Positions 51,620 to 59,435 of a stretch of 64,000 bases of DNA are shown piece after piece. Source of the DNA: Comamonas testosteroni (GTDB taxonomy: Bacteria > Pseudomonadota > Gammaproteobacteria > Burkholderiales > Burkholderiaceae_C). The stretch spans positions 186,001-250,000 of the forward strand of contig NZ_AWOR01000089.1 of NCBI RefSeq assembly GCF_000761245.1, read 5' to 3'. How positions within the stretch are numbered: the stretch's first letter is position 1; every line of letters starts with the position of its first letter. The notes under the pieces were generated by a model. That model was not told where the DNA came from. It saw only the letters and a list, made by a program, of their open reading frames with translations, and did not search any database. A program made the position numbers and the translations under genes.

Positions 51620-51670
51620 TTTTGATAGCTTCCAGCGCTTTGCCATCAAGCGCTGGAGCCGTTTTTGATA
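51620..51670 (+). repeat. Dispersed extragenic repeat copy, also hairpin
   Basis: TTTGATAGCTTCCAGCGCTT with CCAGCGCTT (51632-51640) and AAGCGCTGG (51648-51656) as a perfect inverted repeat, then TTTTT. It lies between the convergent lipoprotein and proX3 genes and may serve as terminator. Confidence 0.65.
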
Positions 51671-51671
51671 C

Positions 51672-52718
51672 TTATTTGGCAGCGGCGAGCGCCTGCTCCA
51701 GCCAGCCGTCAAAAATCTGTTGATGGGCCTTGATCCAGCCGTCCACATGGCGGCCGACATCGGCCTCGCTGCTCTCGCCCTGGCGCATGCGCATGTTCTG
51801 GGCGTTGATGTCCTCGATGGGCAGCTGCATCACGGCGAAGAGCTTGGCAGCGGCCGGATTTTTCTCGGCCCAGGCCTTGTTGGCCAGGATGTATTGCTGA
51901 TTGAGCTTGAAGCCGTAGTTCTTGCCATTGGGCAGCTGGGTCTGGTCTTCGCCCTGGGCACCGGGGACATTGGGTACCTCCAGCCAGCTGACCTCCTTGC
52001 CCGGGCGCAGCACGGTGTTCACCCAGAACGGGGTCCAGACGTAATACAGAATGGGCTTGCCGCTTTTGTAGCGGGTGATGGTGTCGGCAATCAAGGCCTG
52101 GTAGTTGCCTTGCCTGTGGGTGATGCTGGACTCCAGATCCAGTCCCTTGAGATGTTTGTTGATGGCCAGCTCGCAGCCCCAGCCAGGGTTGCAGCCCGTC
52201 AGGTCGGCCTTGCCGTCGCCATCGGTGTCGAACAGCGCTGCCAGCTTGGGGTCCTTGAGCTGTGTGATGCTGGTGATTTGGTACTTCTCGGCCGTGGCCT
52301 TGTCGATCAGATAGCCTTGCACCGCATTGCGCGAATAGGTGCCGGCGCGATAGAAGGCCTTGTCTGCGCCATTGTTCTCATAAAAGGCGCGGTGCAGTGG
52401 CATCCAGTGAGTGGCGGTAAAGGTGGCGTCGCCCTGGGCCACGGCCACATGCTGGGTGCCGTTTTCCAGACTCTTGACGGGCTGTACCCGGTAGCCCAGC
52501 TTCTCCAGAGCGCGCGCAACCAGCAGGGTCTGGAACATTTCCTCATCCACCGTACCCTTGAGCGGTTGCACCGAGACGCCTTTGCCGGGCAGTTCGCGAG
52601 AGTTCGTTTGCGCTTGTACGGCAGCGGCGCCAAAGCTCAGCAAGGCGATGACAGCCAGACAGCGGTATTGGTGCTGTAGGGGGGGGAGAGGGGAATGTGC
52701 GGGCGTTTTGCTGTGCAT
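51672..52718 (-). CDS. proX: Glycine betaine/proline ABC transporter substrate-binding protein, third copy
   Basis: 348 residues, signal peptide then ELPGKGVSVQPLKGTVDEEMFQTLLVARALEKLGY. It keeps the aromatic-cage tryptophans of ProX in THWMPLH, NPGWGCE and YYVWTPFW, and the disulfide pair around GCNPGWGCE. Most divergent of the three copies in the N-terminal part. A run of eight C on the coding strand lies in the signal region (plus 52679-52686). AGGAG precedes the ATG. It ends the five-gene transporter operon. Confidence 0.9.
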   Translation of the reverse strand: MHSKTPAHSPLPPLQHQYRCLAVIALLSFGAAAVQAQTNSRELPGKGVSVQPLKGTVDEEMFQTLLVARALEKLGYRVQPVKSLENGTQHVAVAQGDATFTATHWMPLHRAFYENNGADKAFYRAGTYSRNAVQGYLIDKATAEKYQITSITQLKDPKLAALFDTDGDGKADLTGCNPGWGCELAINKHLKGLDLESSITHRQGNYQALIADTITRYKSGKPILYYVWTPFWVNTVLRPGKEVSWLEVPNVPGAQGEDQTQLPNGKNYGFKLNQQYILANKAWAEKNPAAAKLFAVMQLPIEDINAQNMRMRQGESSEADVGRHVDGWIKAHQQIFDGWLEQALAAAK

Positions 52719-52826
52719 GAATACTCCTTGGGTGCTGGGTGCCTACCCCGAAATCGGCATGAAAAAAAGCGAGAGGGTTGATGAAGGAAACGGCGCCCGA
52801 AGCCGGTTCGGCGCGCCGTTGTCGAA

Positions 52827-53897
52827 TCAGGATTTCAGGGCCGCAGCCTTGGCCTGGACAATCCAGGCGCCAAAAGTCTTCTGGTGGGCCTTGATCCACG
52901 CGTCCACATGACGGTGGATATCGGCGGGCTTGCTCTCCCCTTCGCGCAGCAGCTGGTTCTGGCGGCTGATGTCGTTGATGGGAATCTGCATGATCTCGAA
53001 CAGCTTGCCGGCAGCCGGGTTCTGCTCGACCCAGAGCTTGTTGGCCACGATGTACTCGTTGTTGAGCGGAAAGCCGTAGTTGCGGCCATTGGGCAGCTTG
53101 GTGTCGGTGCCGGCCTGCACGCCCGGCATGGAGGAGCGCGACACCTGCAGCCACACCACTTCCTGGCCGGGGCGCAGCACATTGCTGAGCCAGTAGGGCG
53201 TCCACGCGTAGTACAGCACGGGCTTGCCGGCCTTGAAGCGCGCCAGCGTGTCGGCAATCAGGGCCGGATAGTTGCCCTGGGTGTAGCTGACGGTGTTTTC
53301 CAGACCAAAAGCCTTGATCTGGTGAGCCACCACGGCCTCGCCACCCCAGCCGGCGTTGGGGCCGATCAGATTGGCCTTGCCGTCGCCGTCGATATCGAAC
53401 AGGGCCGCCAGTGCGGGATCTTTGAGTTGGTCGAGATGGGTGATCTTGTGTTTGTCGGCCGTCTTCTTGTCGATCATGTAGCCCTGCGCGGCACCGGCTG
53501 CATACACGCCCTTGCGCGAGAGCTTGGCGTCGCCGCCGGCCTGCTGATAGAACTCGGCGTGGTGGGGGTTCCAGTGGTTGGCCATGAAGCTGGCATCGCC
53601 ATTGGCCACGGCCACGTGGATCAGCGGGTAGTCCAGCTCTTCCCAAGGCTTGACGGTGTAGCCCAGTTGCTGCAGCGCCTTCATCACCAGCAGCGTTTGG
53701 AAGTTCTCCTCGGCCAGAGCGCTTTTGACAGGCAGCACGGTGATACCTTTGCCCGGAAGCGCATCGCCAGGCACATTCTGCCCGCCCGCCCAGCTCGATG
53801 TATGACCCAGACTCAGCGCTGCGGCGCCGGCCGTGCCCAGCAGCAACTGGCGCCTGGTGTGTCGGGTTGTGGTCGGCGTTTGCACAGACTTGCTCAT
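52827..53897 (-). CDS. proX: Glycine betaine/proline ABC transporter substrate-binding protein, second copy, Tat-type signal
   Basis: 356 residues from the ATG at 53897 (AGGAGAGA upstream). The signal region contains HTRRQLLLGTAGAAALSLG, a twin-arginine motif, unlike the Sec signals of the other two copies. The cage tryptophans are kept (NHWNPHH, NAGWGGE, YYAWTPYW), but the cysteine pair is lost: GPNAGWGGE replaces GCNPGWGCE. Export in folded form by Tat and absence of the disulfide go together logically. Ligand range may differ from the other copies. Confidence 0.9.
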   Translation of the reverse strand: MSKSVQTPTTTRHTRRQLLLGTAGAAALSLGHTSSWAGGQNVPGDALPGKGITVLPVKSALAEENFQTLLVMKALQQLGYTVKPWEELDYPLIHVAVANGDASFMANHWNPHHAEFYQQAGGDAKLSRKGVYAAGAAQGYMIDKKTADKHKITHLDQLKDPALAALFDIDGDGKANLIGPNAGWGGEAVVAHQIKAFGLENTVSYTQGNYPALIADTLARFKAGKPVLYYAWTPYWLSNVLRPGQEVVWLQVSRSSMPGVQAGTDTKLPNGRNYGFPLNNEYIVANKLWVEQNPAAGKLFEIMQIPINDISRQNQLLREGESKPADIHRHVDAWIKAHQKTFGAWIVQAKAAALKS

Positions 53898-54072
53898 TGT
53901 TCTTGTCTCTCCTTGGTGTGGGTGGGCTTGCGGCCCGATTGAAATTGACACCCCACGCTTCCCACTGCGTGTGGTTCGCTGCCCCTCCAGGAGGGGCGTT
54001 TTTATCCTGGGGTGGCCCGGTGATAAAAAAACGGCGGCCGCGCAAGCGGTCGCCGTGATTCGGGGATGGGGA

Positions 54073-55128
54073 TCAGGACTTCTTGGCAGCCGCCAGCGCC
54101 TGGCTGATCCAGCTGTCGAAAGTCTTCTGATGGGCCTTGATCCAGCCGTCGGTGTGACGCTCGATGTCGGAGGCCTTGTTCTGGCCCTGGCTCATCATGT
54201 AGTTCTGGGCGTTGATGTCGCCCACGGGCAGCTTGATGATTTCAAACAGCTTGGCTGCCGCAGGGTTGTGCTCGGCCCAGGCCTTGTTGGCCACGATTTG
54301 CTGGTTGTTGGCAATGAAGCCGTAGTTCTTGCCGTTGGCCAGCTTGGTGTCAGTGCCGGACTGCTCGCCGGGCAGCGCGGAGAACGGAACCTCCAGCCAC
54401 ACCACATCCTTGCCGGGCTTGAGCACATTGCTCACCCAGTAGGGCGTCCAGGTGTAGTAGAGAATCGGCTTGCCCGCCTTGTAGCGTGTGATGGTGTCGG
54501 CCATCAGCGCCGAATAGGTGCCCTGCTTGTGGGTGACCGTGTCGCGCAGCTTATAGGCACCGAGCTGGTGCTCGATCATGGCCTCGCAGCCCCAGCCGGG
54601 CGTGCAGCCCGTCAGGTCGGCCTTGCCATCACCGTCGGTGTCGAAGAGCTTGGCGATCTCGGGGTTCTTGAGCTGGCCCAGATTCGTGATCTTGTGCGCA
54701 TCGGCCGTCTTCTTGTCGATCAGATAGCCCTGAGCGGCATTGGCCGAGAACACGCCCTTGCGGTAGAGCTTGGCGTCGCCGCCTGCATTCTTGTAGTAGT
54801 CCGCGTGCAGCGGGTTCCAGTGATTGGCCATGAAGGTGGCGTCGCCGTTGGCCAGGGCAATATGGGCCGTGGGATATTCCACTTCCTTCATGGGCTGGAC
54901 CTCGTAGCCCAGCTTTTCCAGAGCCTTCATGACGAGCTGGGTCTGGAAGCTTTCCTCGGCAATTGAGCTCTTGAGCGGCTGTACCTTGACGCCCTTGCCC
55001 GGCAGTTCGTCGGCGGCAAAGGCGCCGGTGCTGACCATGGACAAGGCCATGGAGGCTGCCGCCGTGCTGGCAAGCAGCCAGTGGCCCAGTCCATGGCGGA
55101 TGCTGACAGTGTGGTTGACTGTATTCAT
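54073..55128 (-). CDS. proX: Glycine betaine/proline ABC transporter substrate-binding protein, first copy
   Basis: 351 residues from the ATG at 55128 (AGGAG upstream). Sec signal (HWLLASTAAASMALSMVSTGAFA), then ADELPGKGVKVQPLKSSIAEESFQTQLV. Tryptophans in NHWNPLH, GCTPGWGCE and YYTWTPYW and the cysteine pair match E. coli ProX as I recall it, closest of the three copies to it. It follows proW by 20 bases. Confidence 0.93.
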   Translation of the reverse strand: MNTVNHTVSIRHGLGHWLLASTAAASMALSMVSTGAFAADELPGKGVKVQPLKSSIAEESFQTQLVMKALEKLGYEVQPMKEVEYPTAHIALANGDATFMANHWNPLHADYYKNAGGDAKLYRKGVFSANAAQGYLIDKKTADAHKITNLGQLKNPEIAKLFDTDGDGKADLTGCTPGWGCEAMIEHQLGAYKLRDTVTHKQGTYSALMADTITRYKAGKPILYYTWTPYWVSNVLKPGKDVVWLEVPFSALPGEQSGTDTKLANGKNYGFIANNQQIVANKAWAEHNPAAAKLFEIIKLPVGDINAQNYMMSQGQNKASDIERHTDGWIKAHQKTFDSWISQALAAAKKS

Positions 55129-55148
55129 GCGTTCTCCTTGTTCTTGAT

Positions 55149-56411
55149 TCAGATCGTCGCGGGCTTGGCGGCCTCGTTGCCGGGCTTGGGGGCCGGCGCA
55201 GGCTTGGGGGACGGCGCAATGCGTTTGCTGTCCAGCATGCGCATGACCAGACCGGCCGGGCCCGTGGCCCACCCGCGGGCACTGCCGCGCTTGGGCTCGC
55301 CCATGGCTTGGGTGATGCGGTCCAGCACGATGGCCAACAGCACAATGCCCAGGCCGCCGACGGTGGCCAGACCCATGTCCAGACGGCCGATACCCCGCAG
55401 CACCATCTGGCCCAGACCGCCCACGGCGATCATGGAAGCGATCACCACCATGGACAGCGACAGCATCAGCGCCTGGTTGATGCCCGCCATGATGGAAGGC
55501 ATGGACAGCGGCAGCTGCACCTTCCACAGCAGTTGGGCGGGCGATGCACCGTAGGCACGGCTGGCCTCGATCAGGTCGGGGCGTACCTGGCGGATGCCCA
55601 GATTGGTCAGTCGGATCAGCGGCGGCAGCGCAAACACAATCGTCACGATCACTCCGGGCACGTTGCCGATACCGAACAGCATGACCACAGGCACCAGATA
55701 GACGAAGGCCGGCGTGGTCTGCATGGCGTCCAGCAGCGGGCGCGTCCAGCGCTGGGCTCGGTCGCTGCTGGCCAGCAAGATGCCGACGGGCAGGCCGATC
55801 ACGATGCAGAAGAACAGCGAGGTCAGAACCAGGGCCAGCGTGACCATGGCTTCGGACCAGATGCCCAGCAGGGCCACAATCAGCAGCGAAACTGCCGAGC
55901 CAATGGCCAGCTTGCGGCCAGCAAACTGCCAGGCCAGCAGGGCGATGAGCAGCACCAGCGCTGGCATGGGAATGGTCTGCAGCACATCGGTCACGCCGTT
56001 GAGCGTGGCGTCGATAGGCGTGCGCACGGCCTGGAAGAAGGGGCGGAAATGATCGACCACCCAGGTCAGGCCGTTGTTGATCGAGTCCTGCACGGGCAGG
56101 CCTTCGGTGGTGATCTGGTGCCAGAGCTGGCCTATGCCGCCGTCATGCTCGGGCACATCGGTGGGCGAGGGGGCGCTGAGCCAGTCGGTGCTGCTGGCCT
56201 GGCTAGCAGCATCTCCGCTGCTCCAGGCATCGGTACTTGAGCCGGCATCCGCATCGGCATAGGAGGCAGCCCAGGGATCGGCATCTGCCGCCGAGCTAGT
56301 GACATTGGCGCTGGCCGGCTCGGTGGCGGGCGCAGAGGCTGCGGCCCACGGGTCGTCAAAAGCCGCGCTGGTGGTTTCTGTGTTGGGATTGTTCAGTGCG
56401 TTATCGTTCAA
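55149..56411 (-). CDS. proW: Glycine betaine/proline ABC transporter permease
   Basis: 420 residues. A long N-terminal tail of about 100 residues rich in Ala, Ser and Asp contains DPWAAAS and DPWAASY repeats. Then come the membrane part (IPMPALVLLIALLAWQFAG, VTLALVLTSLFFCIVIGLPVGILLASSDR) and the EAA loop REASRAYGASPAQLLWKVQLPLSMPSIMAGINQALMLSLSMVV-type segment. The C-terminal tail is charged and alanine/proline rich. The start is a TTG with GGGAG upstream, 15 bases after proV; a downstream start would remove only part of the tail. Confidence 0.92.
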   Translation of the reverse strand: MNDNALNNPNTETTSAAFDDPWAAASAPATEPASANVTSSAADADPWAASYADADAGSSTDAWSSGDAASQASSTDWLSAPSPTDVPEHDGGIGQLWHQITTEGLPVQDSINNGLTWVVDHFRPFFQAVRTPIDATLNGVTDVLQTIPMPALVLLIALLAWQFAGRKLAIGSAVSLLIVALLGIWSEAMVTLALVLTSLFFCIVIGLPVGILLASSDRAQRWTRPLLDAMQTTPAFVYLVPVVMLFGIGNVPGVIVTIVFALPPLIRLTNLGIRQVRPDLIEASRAYGASPAQLLWKVQLPLSMPSIMAGINQALMLSLSMVVIASMIAVGGLGQMVLRGIGRLDMGLATVGGLGIVLLAIVLDRITQAMGEPKRGSARGWATGPAGLVMRMLDSKRIAPSPKPAPAPKPGNEAAKPATI

Positions 56412-56426
56412 ATCGGCTCCCTTCTT

Positions 56427-57722
56427 TTAATGCGCTGCGTGCTGGGCAGCTTGCGTATTGGGCTTGGGCTGGAAGTGCTGATCCAGCTTGATGGGCGGAA
56501 TTTCCTTCTGGGGTGGCGGCACCGGTGGGGTGGCGCGATCCAGGAACTTGAGCATGGTGGTGCGACTGATAACGCCCAGGTATTTGCCTTCTTCATCCAC
56601 TACAGGCAGCGGGTAAGCCGGAGTGGCCACGGTGCCGAACAGCTCGGCCACCGGCGTGCTGCTGGCGATAGGCTGCACATCGGAGATGAAGGCGTGCTTG
56701 AGGCCCAGCATTCCCTCGTGGCCGTGCAGCGCATCGCGCAGCGACTGCGACGAGACCACGCCCAGAAAGCGTTTGCGTGCATTGAGCACATAGGCGTAAT
56801 CGCGGTCGGAGTCCTCCAGCAGGCGAAGCGCGGCGCGGCAGCCGCGGTCGCTGTGCTCTGAAATCACGGTCAGCGCCTGCCGGGCGATGTCGGAGGCCTT
56901 GAACACGGCTGCCGCATCCACGCCCTGAATGAAGGTGCGCACATAGTCGTTGGCCGGGTTGCGCAGAATCTCGTCGGGCGTGCCGACCTGCTGGACCATG
57001 CCGTCCTTCATGATGGCGATGCGGTCGCCAATGCGCATGGCTTCGTCCAGATCGTGGGAGATGAAGACGATGGTGCGGCGCTTGATTTCCTGCAGGCGCA
57101 GGAGCTCGGACTGCATTTCGGTGCGGATGATGGGGTCCAGCGCCGAGAAGGCCTCGTCCATCAGCAGGATGGAGGGGTCGGACGCCAGCGCGCGGGCCAA
57201 GCCTACGCGCTGCTGCATGCCGCCGGAGAGCTCGTCCGGGTAGCTGGCGCCCCAGGCACCCAGGCCCACCTGCTCCAGGGCATCCTGCGCCTGTTGCTGG
57301 CGCGTGGCGCGGTCCACGCCCGCCAGCTCCAGACCAAAAGCCGTGTTGTCCAGCACCGTGAGGTGGGGCATGAGGGCAAAGGACTGGAACACCATGGAGA
57401 TGTCCTTGCGGCGCAGTGCGCGCAGTTCCTTGTCATTGAGCGCATTGATGTCCTGGCCGTCGACCAGAATGCGGCCGCTGGTGGGCTCAATCAGGCGATT
57501 GAGCATGCGCACCAGGGTGGACTTGCCCGAGCCCGACAGGCCCATGACCACGAAGATTTCTCCGGCTTCGATGGTGAAGTCGGCGTCGAACACGCCGATG
57601 GATTGCCCGGTCTGGGCGAGGATCTCCTGCTTGCTCCGGCCCTGTTTCACAAGGTTGAGCGCGGTTTTCGGATCGTTGCCGAAGACCTTGAAGACATGAT
57701 CGATAGCGATTTGCTTGGCCAC
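56427..57722 (-). CDS. proV: Glycine betaine/proline ABC transporter ATP-binding protein
   Basis: 431 residues with a GTG start at 57722 (AGGAG nine bases upstream). N-terminal VFKVFGNDPKTALNLVKQGRSKQEI is characteristic of ProV; Walker A GLSGSGKST (61-69), signature LSGGMQQR, Walker B ILLMDEAFSALDP; two CBS domains at the C-terminus (about 280-400), the part that senses ionic strength in OpuA/ProU systems. It heads the operon proV-proW-proX-proX-proX for uptake of osmoprotectants. Confidence 0.95.
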   Translation of the reverse strand: MAKQIAIDHVFKVFGNDPKTALNLVKQGRSKQEILAQTGQSIGVFDADFTIEAGEIFVVMGLSGSGKSTLVRMLNRLIEPTSGRILVDGQDINALNDKELRALRRKDISMVFQSFALMPHLTVLDNTAFGLELAGVDRATRQQQAQDALEQVGLGAWGASYPDELSGGMQQRVGLARALASDPSILLMDEAFSALDPIIRTEMQSELLRLQEIKRRTIVFISHDLDEAMRIGDRIAIMKDGMVQQVGTPDEILRNPANDYVRTFIQGVDAAAVFKASDIARQALTVISEHSDRGCRAALRLLEDSDRDYAYVLNARKRFLGVVSSQSLRDALHGHEGMLGLKHAFISDVQPIASSTPVAELFGTVATPAYPLPVVDEEGKYLGVISRTTMLKFLDRATPPVPPPQKEIPPIKLDQHFQPKPNTQAAQHAAH

Positions 57723-58293
57723 TGTGGCGTTCTCCTTTTTGATGGGATGGAACACAGTCCAGCGCCCACGACCGGTAATGCCGGTGGGCGCTGGCGCACA
57801 AGCCAAAATAAAAGCCCTGATGCCGCAGCCCAGCCCGGTCTGGTGAACAGGACTGTGCAATGCAGATGACGCAGCGATGGCGCCGAGTTTTCAGCCCGGA
57901 TGGCACAGCCAGGTGTGCGCAAGAGCTGGCAAATTGGAAGAAGCAGCTGGCTGGCAGAGCAGGTACCGACTGGCACGCATCTGCACGGCTTCTTGTCAGG
58001 CCAACCCCGGCACATCGGCCGGGGAGAGCCCCCTACATCAGGGCCGTGTTTCGGCCCGGTTGACGGGGCTGCGCCAAAGAGCGGCAAGCGCTCTTGAATT
58101 GACACAACGATCCGCCGGGAAGTGAGTCAACCGCATCTCAACAATGCGGTGACGACCTGCGCGGCAGGTTGTAAATGACTTTTTAATATATCGAATTGGG
58201 TTTTATGCGTCAAATCGAGCTGTAAGCTTTGCCGCCCGCATCCGCCGGAAATGGCGCGTCTGAAACATTCGCATACGTAAAAATAGTTGGCAC

Positions 58294-58316
58294 AAGTCCT
58301 TGATAGATAAGGACTT
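58294..58316. promoter_or_regulatory. Perfect dyad of unknown function
   Basis: AAGTCCTT-GATAGAT-AAGGACTT, 8-bp arms with 7-base spacer, no T-run after it. Could be an operator for the proV operon or a small hairpin. Confidence 0.35.
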
Positions 58317-58384
58317 AAGCCGGATTGGCGAATTGTTTTTGGCGGTTGTCAGCTTTTGACGAGCTTTGCGCGCGTTGCAGGCAT

Positions 58385-58425
58385 GAAAAAAGCCCCTTCA
58401 TGGATGACCATGCGGGGCTTTTTTG
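58385..58425 (-). terminator. Terminator of the YqhA-family gene
   Basis: AAAAAGCCCC / GGGGCTTTTT stem flanking a loop of about 17 bases; poly-T on both strands, 13 bases past the gene's stop. Confidence 0.8.
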
Positions 58426-58438
58426 GGGGATTGCGGCT

Positions 58439-59077
58439 TCAGTGGTGAGCGCTTTGGGTGAGCTTGTCCGTCAGCGCGATGGCCAGGGCGCTGAGCAGGA
58501 AGACCACATGGATGATGGTTTGCCACATCAGCACCTGGACTTCATAGCTGCCGGCATTGATGAAGCTCTTGAGCAGGTGGATGGAGCTGATGCCGATGAT
58601 GGACAGCGCCAGCTTGACCTTGAGCACCGAGGCATTCACATGGCTCAGCCACTCGGGCTGGTCGGGGTGGGATTCCAGACCCATACGGCTGACAAAGGTT
58701 TCGTAGCCGCCCACGATGACCATGATCAGCAGGTTGGAGATCATGACCACATCGATCAGGGCCAGTACCACCAGCATGATGATGGTTTCGTTCAGATGGG
58801 TGATCTGGACATCGCTTTTGTAGCCAATATTGGTGATCAGGGCATGCAGGGCTTCCTGATTGCCGAAGACCGCCTCCACCAGATGCCAGAGTTCCAGCAG
58901 AAAGTGCCAGACATAGACACCCTGGGCGGCAATCAGACCTAAGTACAGCGGCAACTGCAGCCAGCGGCTGGCAAAGATCAGCGAGGGCAAGGGGCGCAAT
59001 GCGCCAGAGGGCTGGTAGCCGCCATGCGGCGTGTGGTGGGTGGAGTTGCCTGCTTCGTCGGAAGGGATGCGGCTCAT
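58439..59077 (-). CDS. YqhA/UPF0114 family membrane protein
   Basis: 212 residues from the ATG at 59077. Membrane helices at about 35-62, 95-125, 150-175 and 180-205, with FASRWLQLPLYLGLIAAQGVYV, LALIDVVMISNLLIMVIVGGYETFVS and VKLALSIIGISSIHLLKSFINAG, which are the conserved pieces of TIGR00645/UPF0114. Function unknown. Confidence 0.88.
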   Translation of the reverse strand: MSRIPSDEAGNSTHHTPHGGYQPSGALRPLPSLIFASRWLQLPLYLGLIAAQGVYVWHFLLELWHLVEAVFGNQEALHALITNIGYKSDVQITHLNETIIMLVVLALIDVVMISNLLIMVIVGGYETFVSRMGLESHPDQPEWLSHVNASVLKVKLALSIIGISSIHLLKSFINAGSYEVQVLMWQTIIHVVFLLSALAIALTDKLTQSAHH

Positions 59078-59435
59078 GATGTGTATGCGGGGCGGACTGG
59101 ATGCGATGGTGGGCAACGGGATGCCGCCATCTTGTAAGACTGGTTTTGCTGGGGCCGCATCCCGGACTGCCTGCGCCTTCGAGAGCAGGCCGCCACGTGG
59201 GCCCCGGCCTCTGCAGCAGCAGGTGCGCGATTCTAAGGGTTTGTTCCGAGGTGTTTTGAGAAAAGTGCAAGCAAATCAACACCAAGCAGGCGCCTTCTGC
59301 TGCAAAAATGGGAGCGAATGACGGGCTTGACGGCGTGCAAAAGCCGCTTCTCAATTTCAGTCAGTGGGGTGTAAGACCGAGCCTTGACAGTACACCCACA
59401 ATTATTTCATTGCTTATGCATCAGGAGACAAAACG
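59078..59435. other. Divergent promoter region between yqhA-like gene and acs
   Basis: About 360 bases without a supported gene. On the plus strand TTGACA at 59384-59389 is a perfect -35 for acs, 47 bases before its ATG, though the -10 is unclear. Confidence 0.45.

Larger units (their letters stand above)
57723..58438. other. Long leader/intergenic region upstream of proV
   Basis: No supported gene in about 700 bases. An AT-rich part (58150-58330) stands out against the GC-rich rest and would suit an osmoregulated promoter region. It contains the dyad at 58294-58316 and, at the right end, the yqhA terminator. Confidence 0.5.

Noticed and set aside
58287..58305. Sigma-54 promoter (TTGGCAC...TTGA)
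   Set aside because: Spacing between GG and the -12 element is wrong and the GC dinucleotide is absent.
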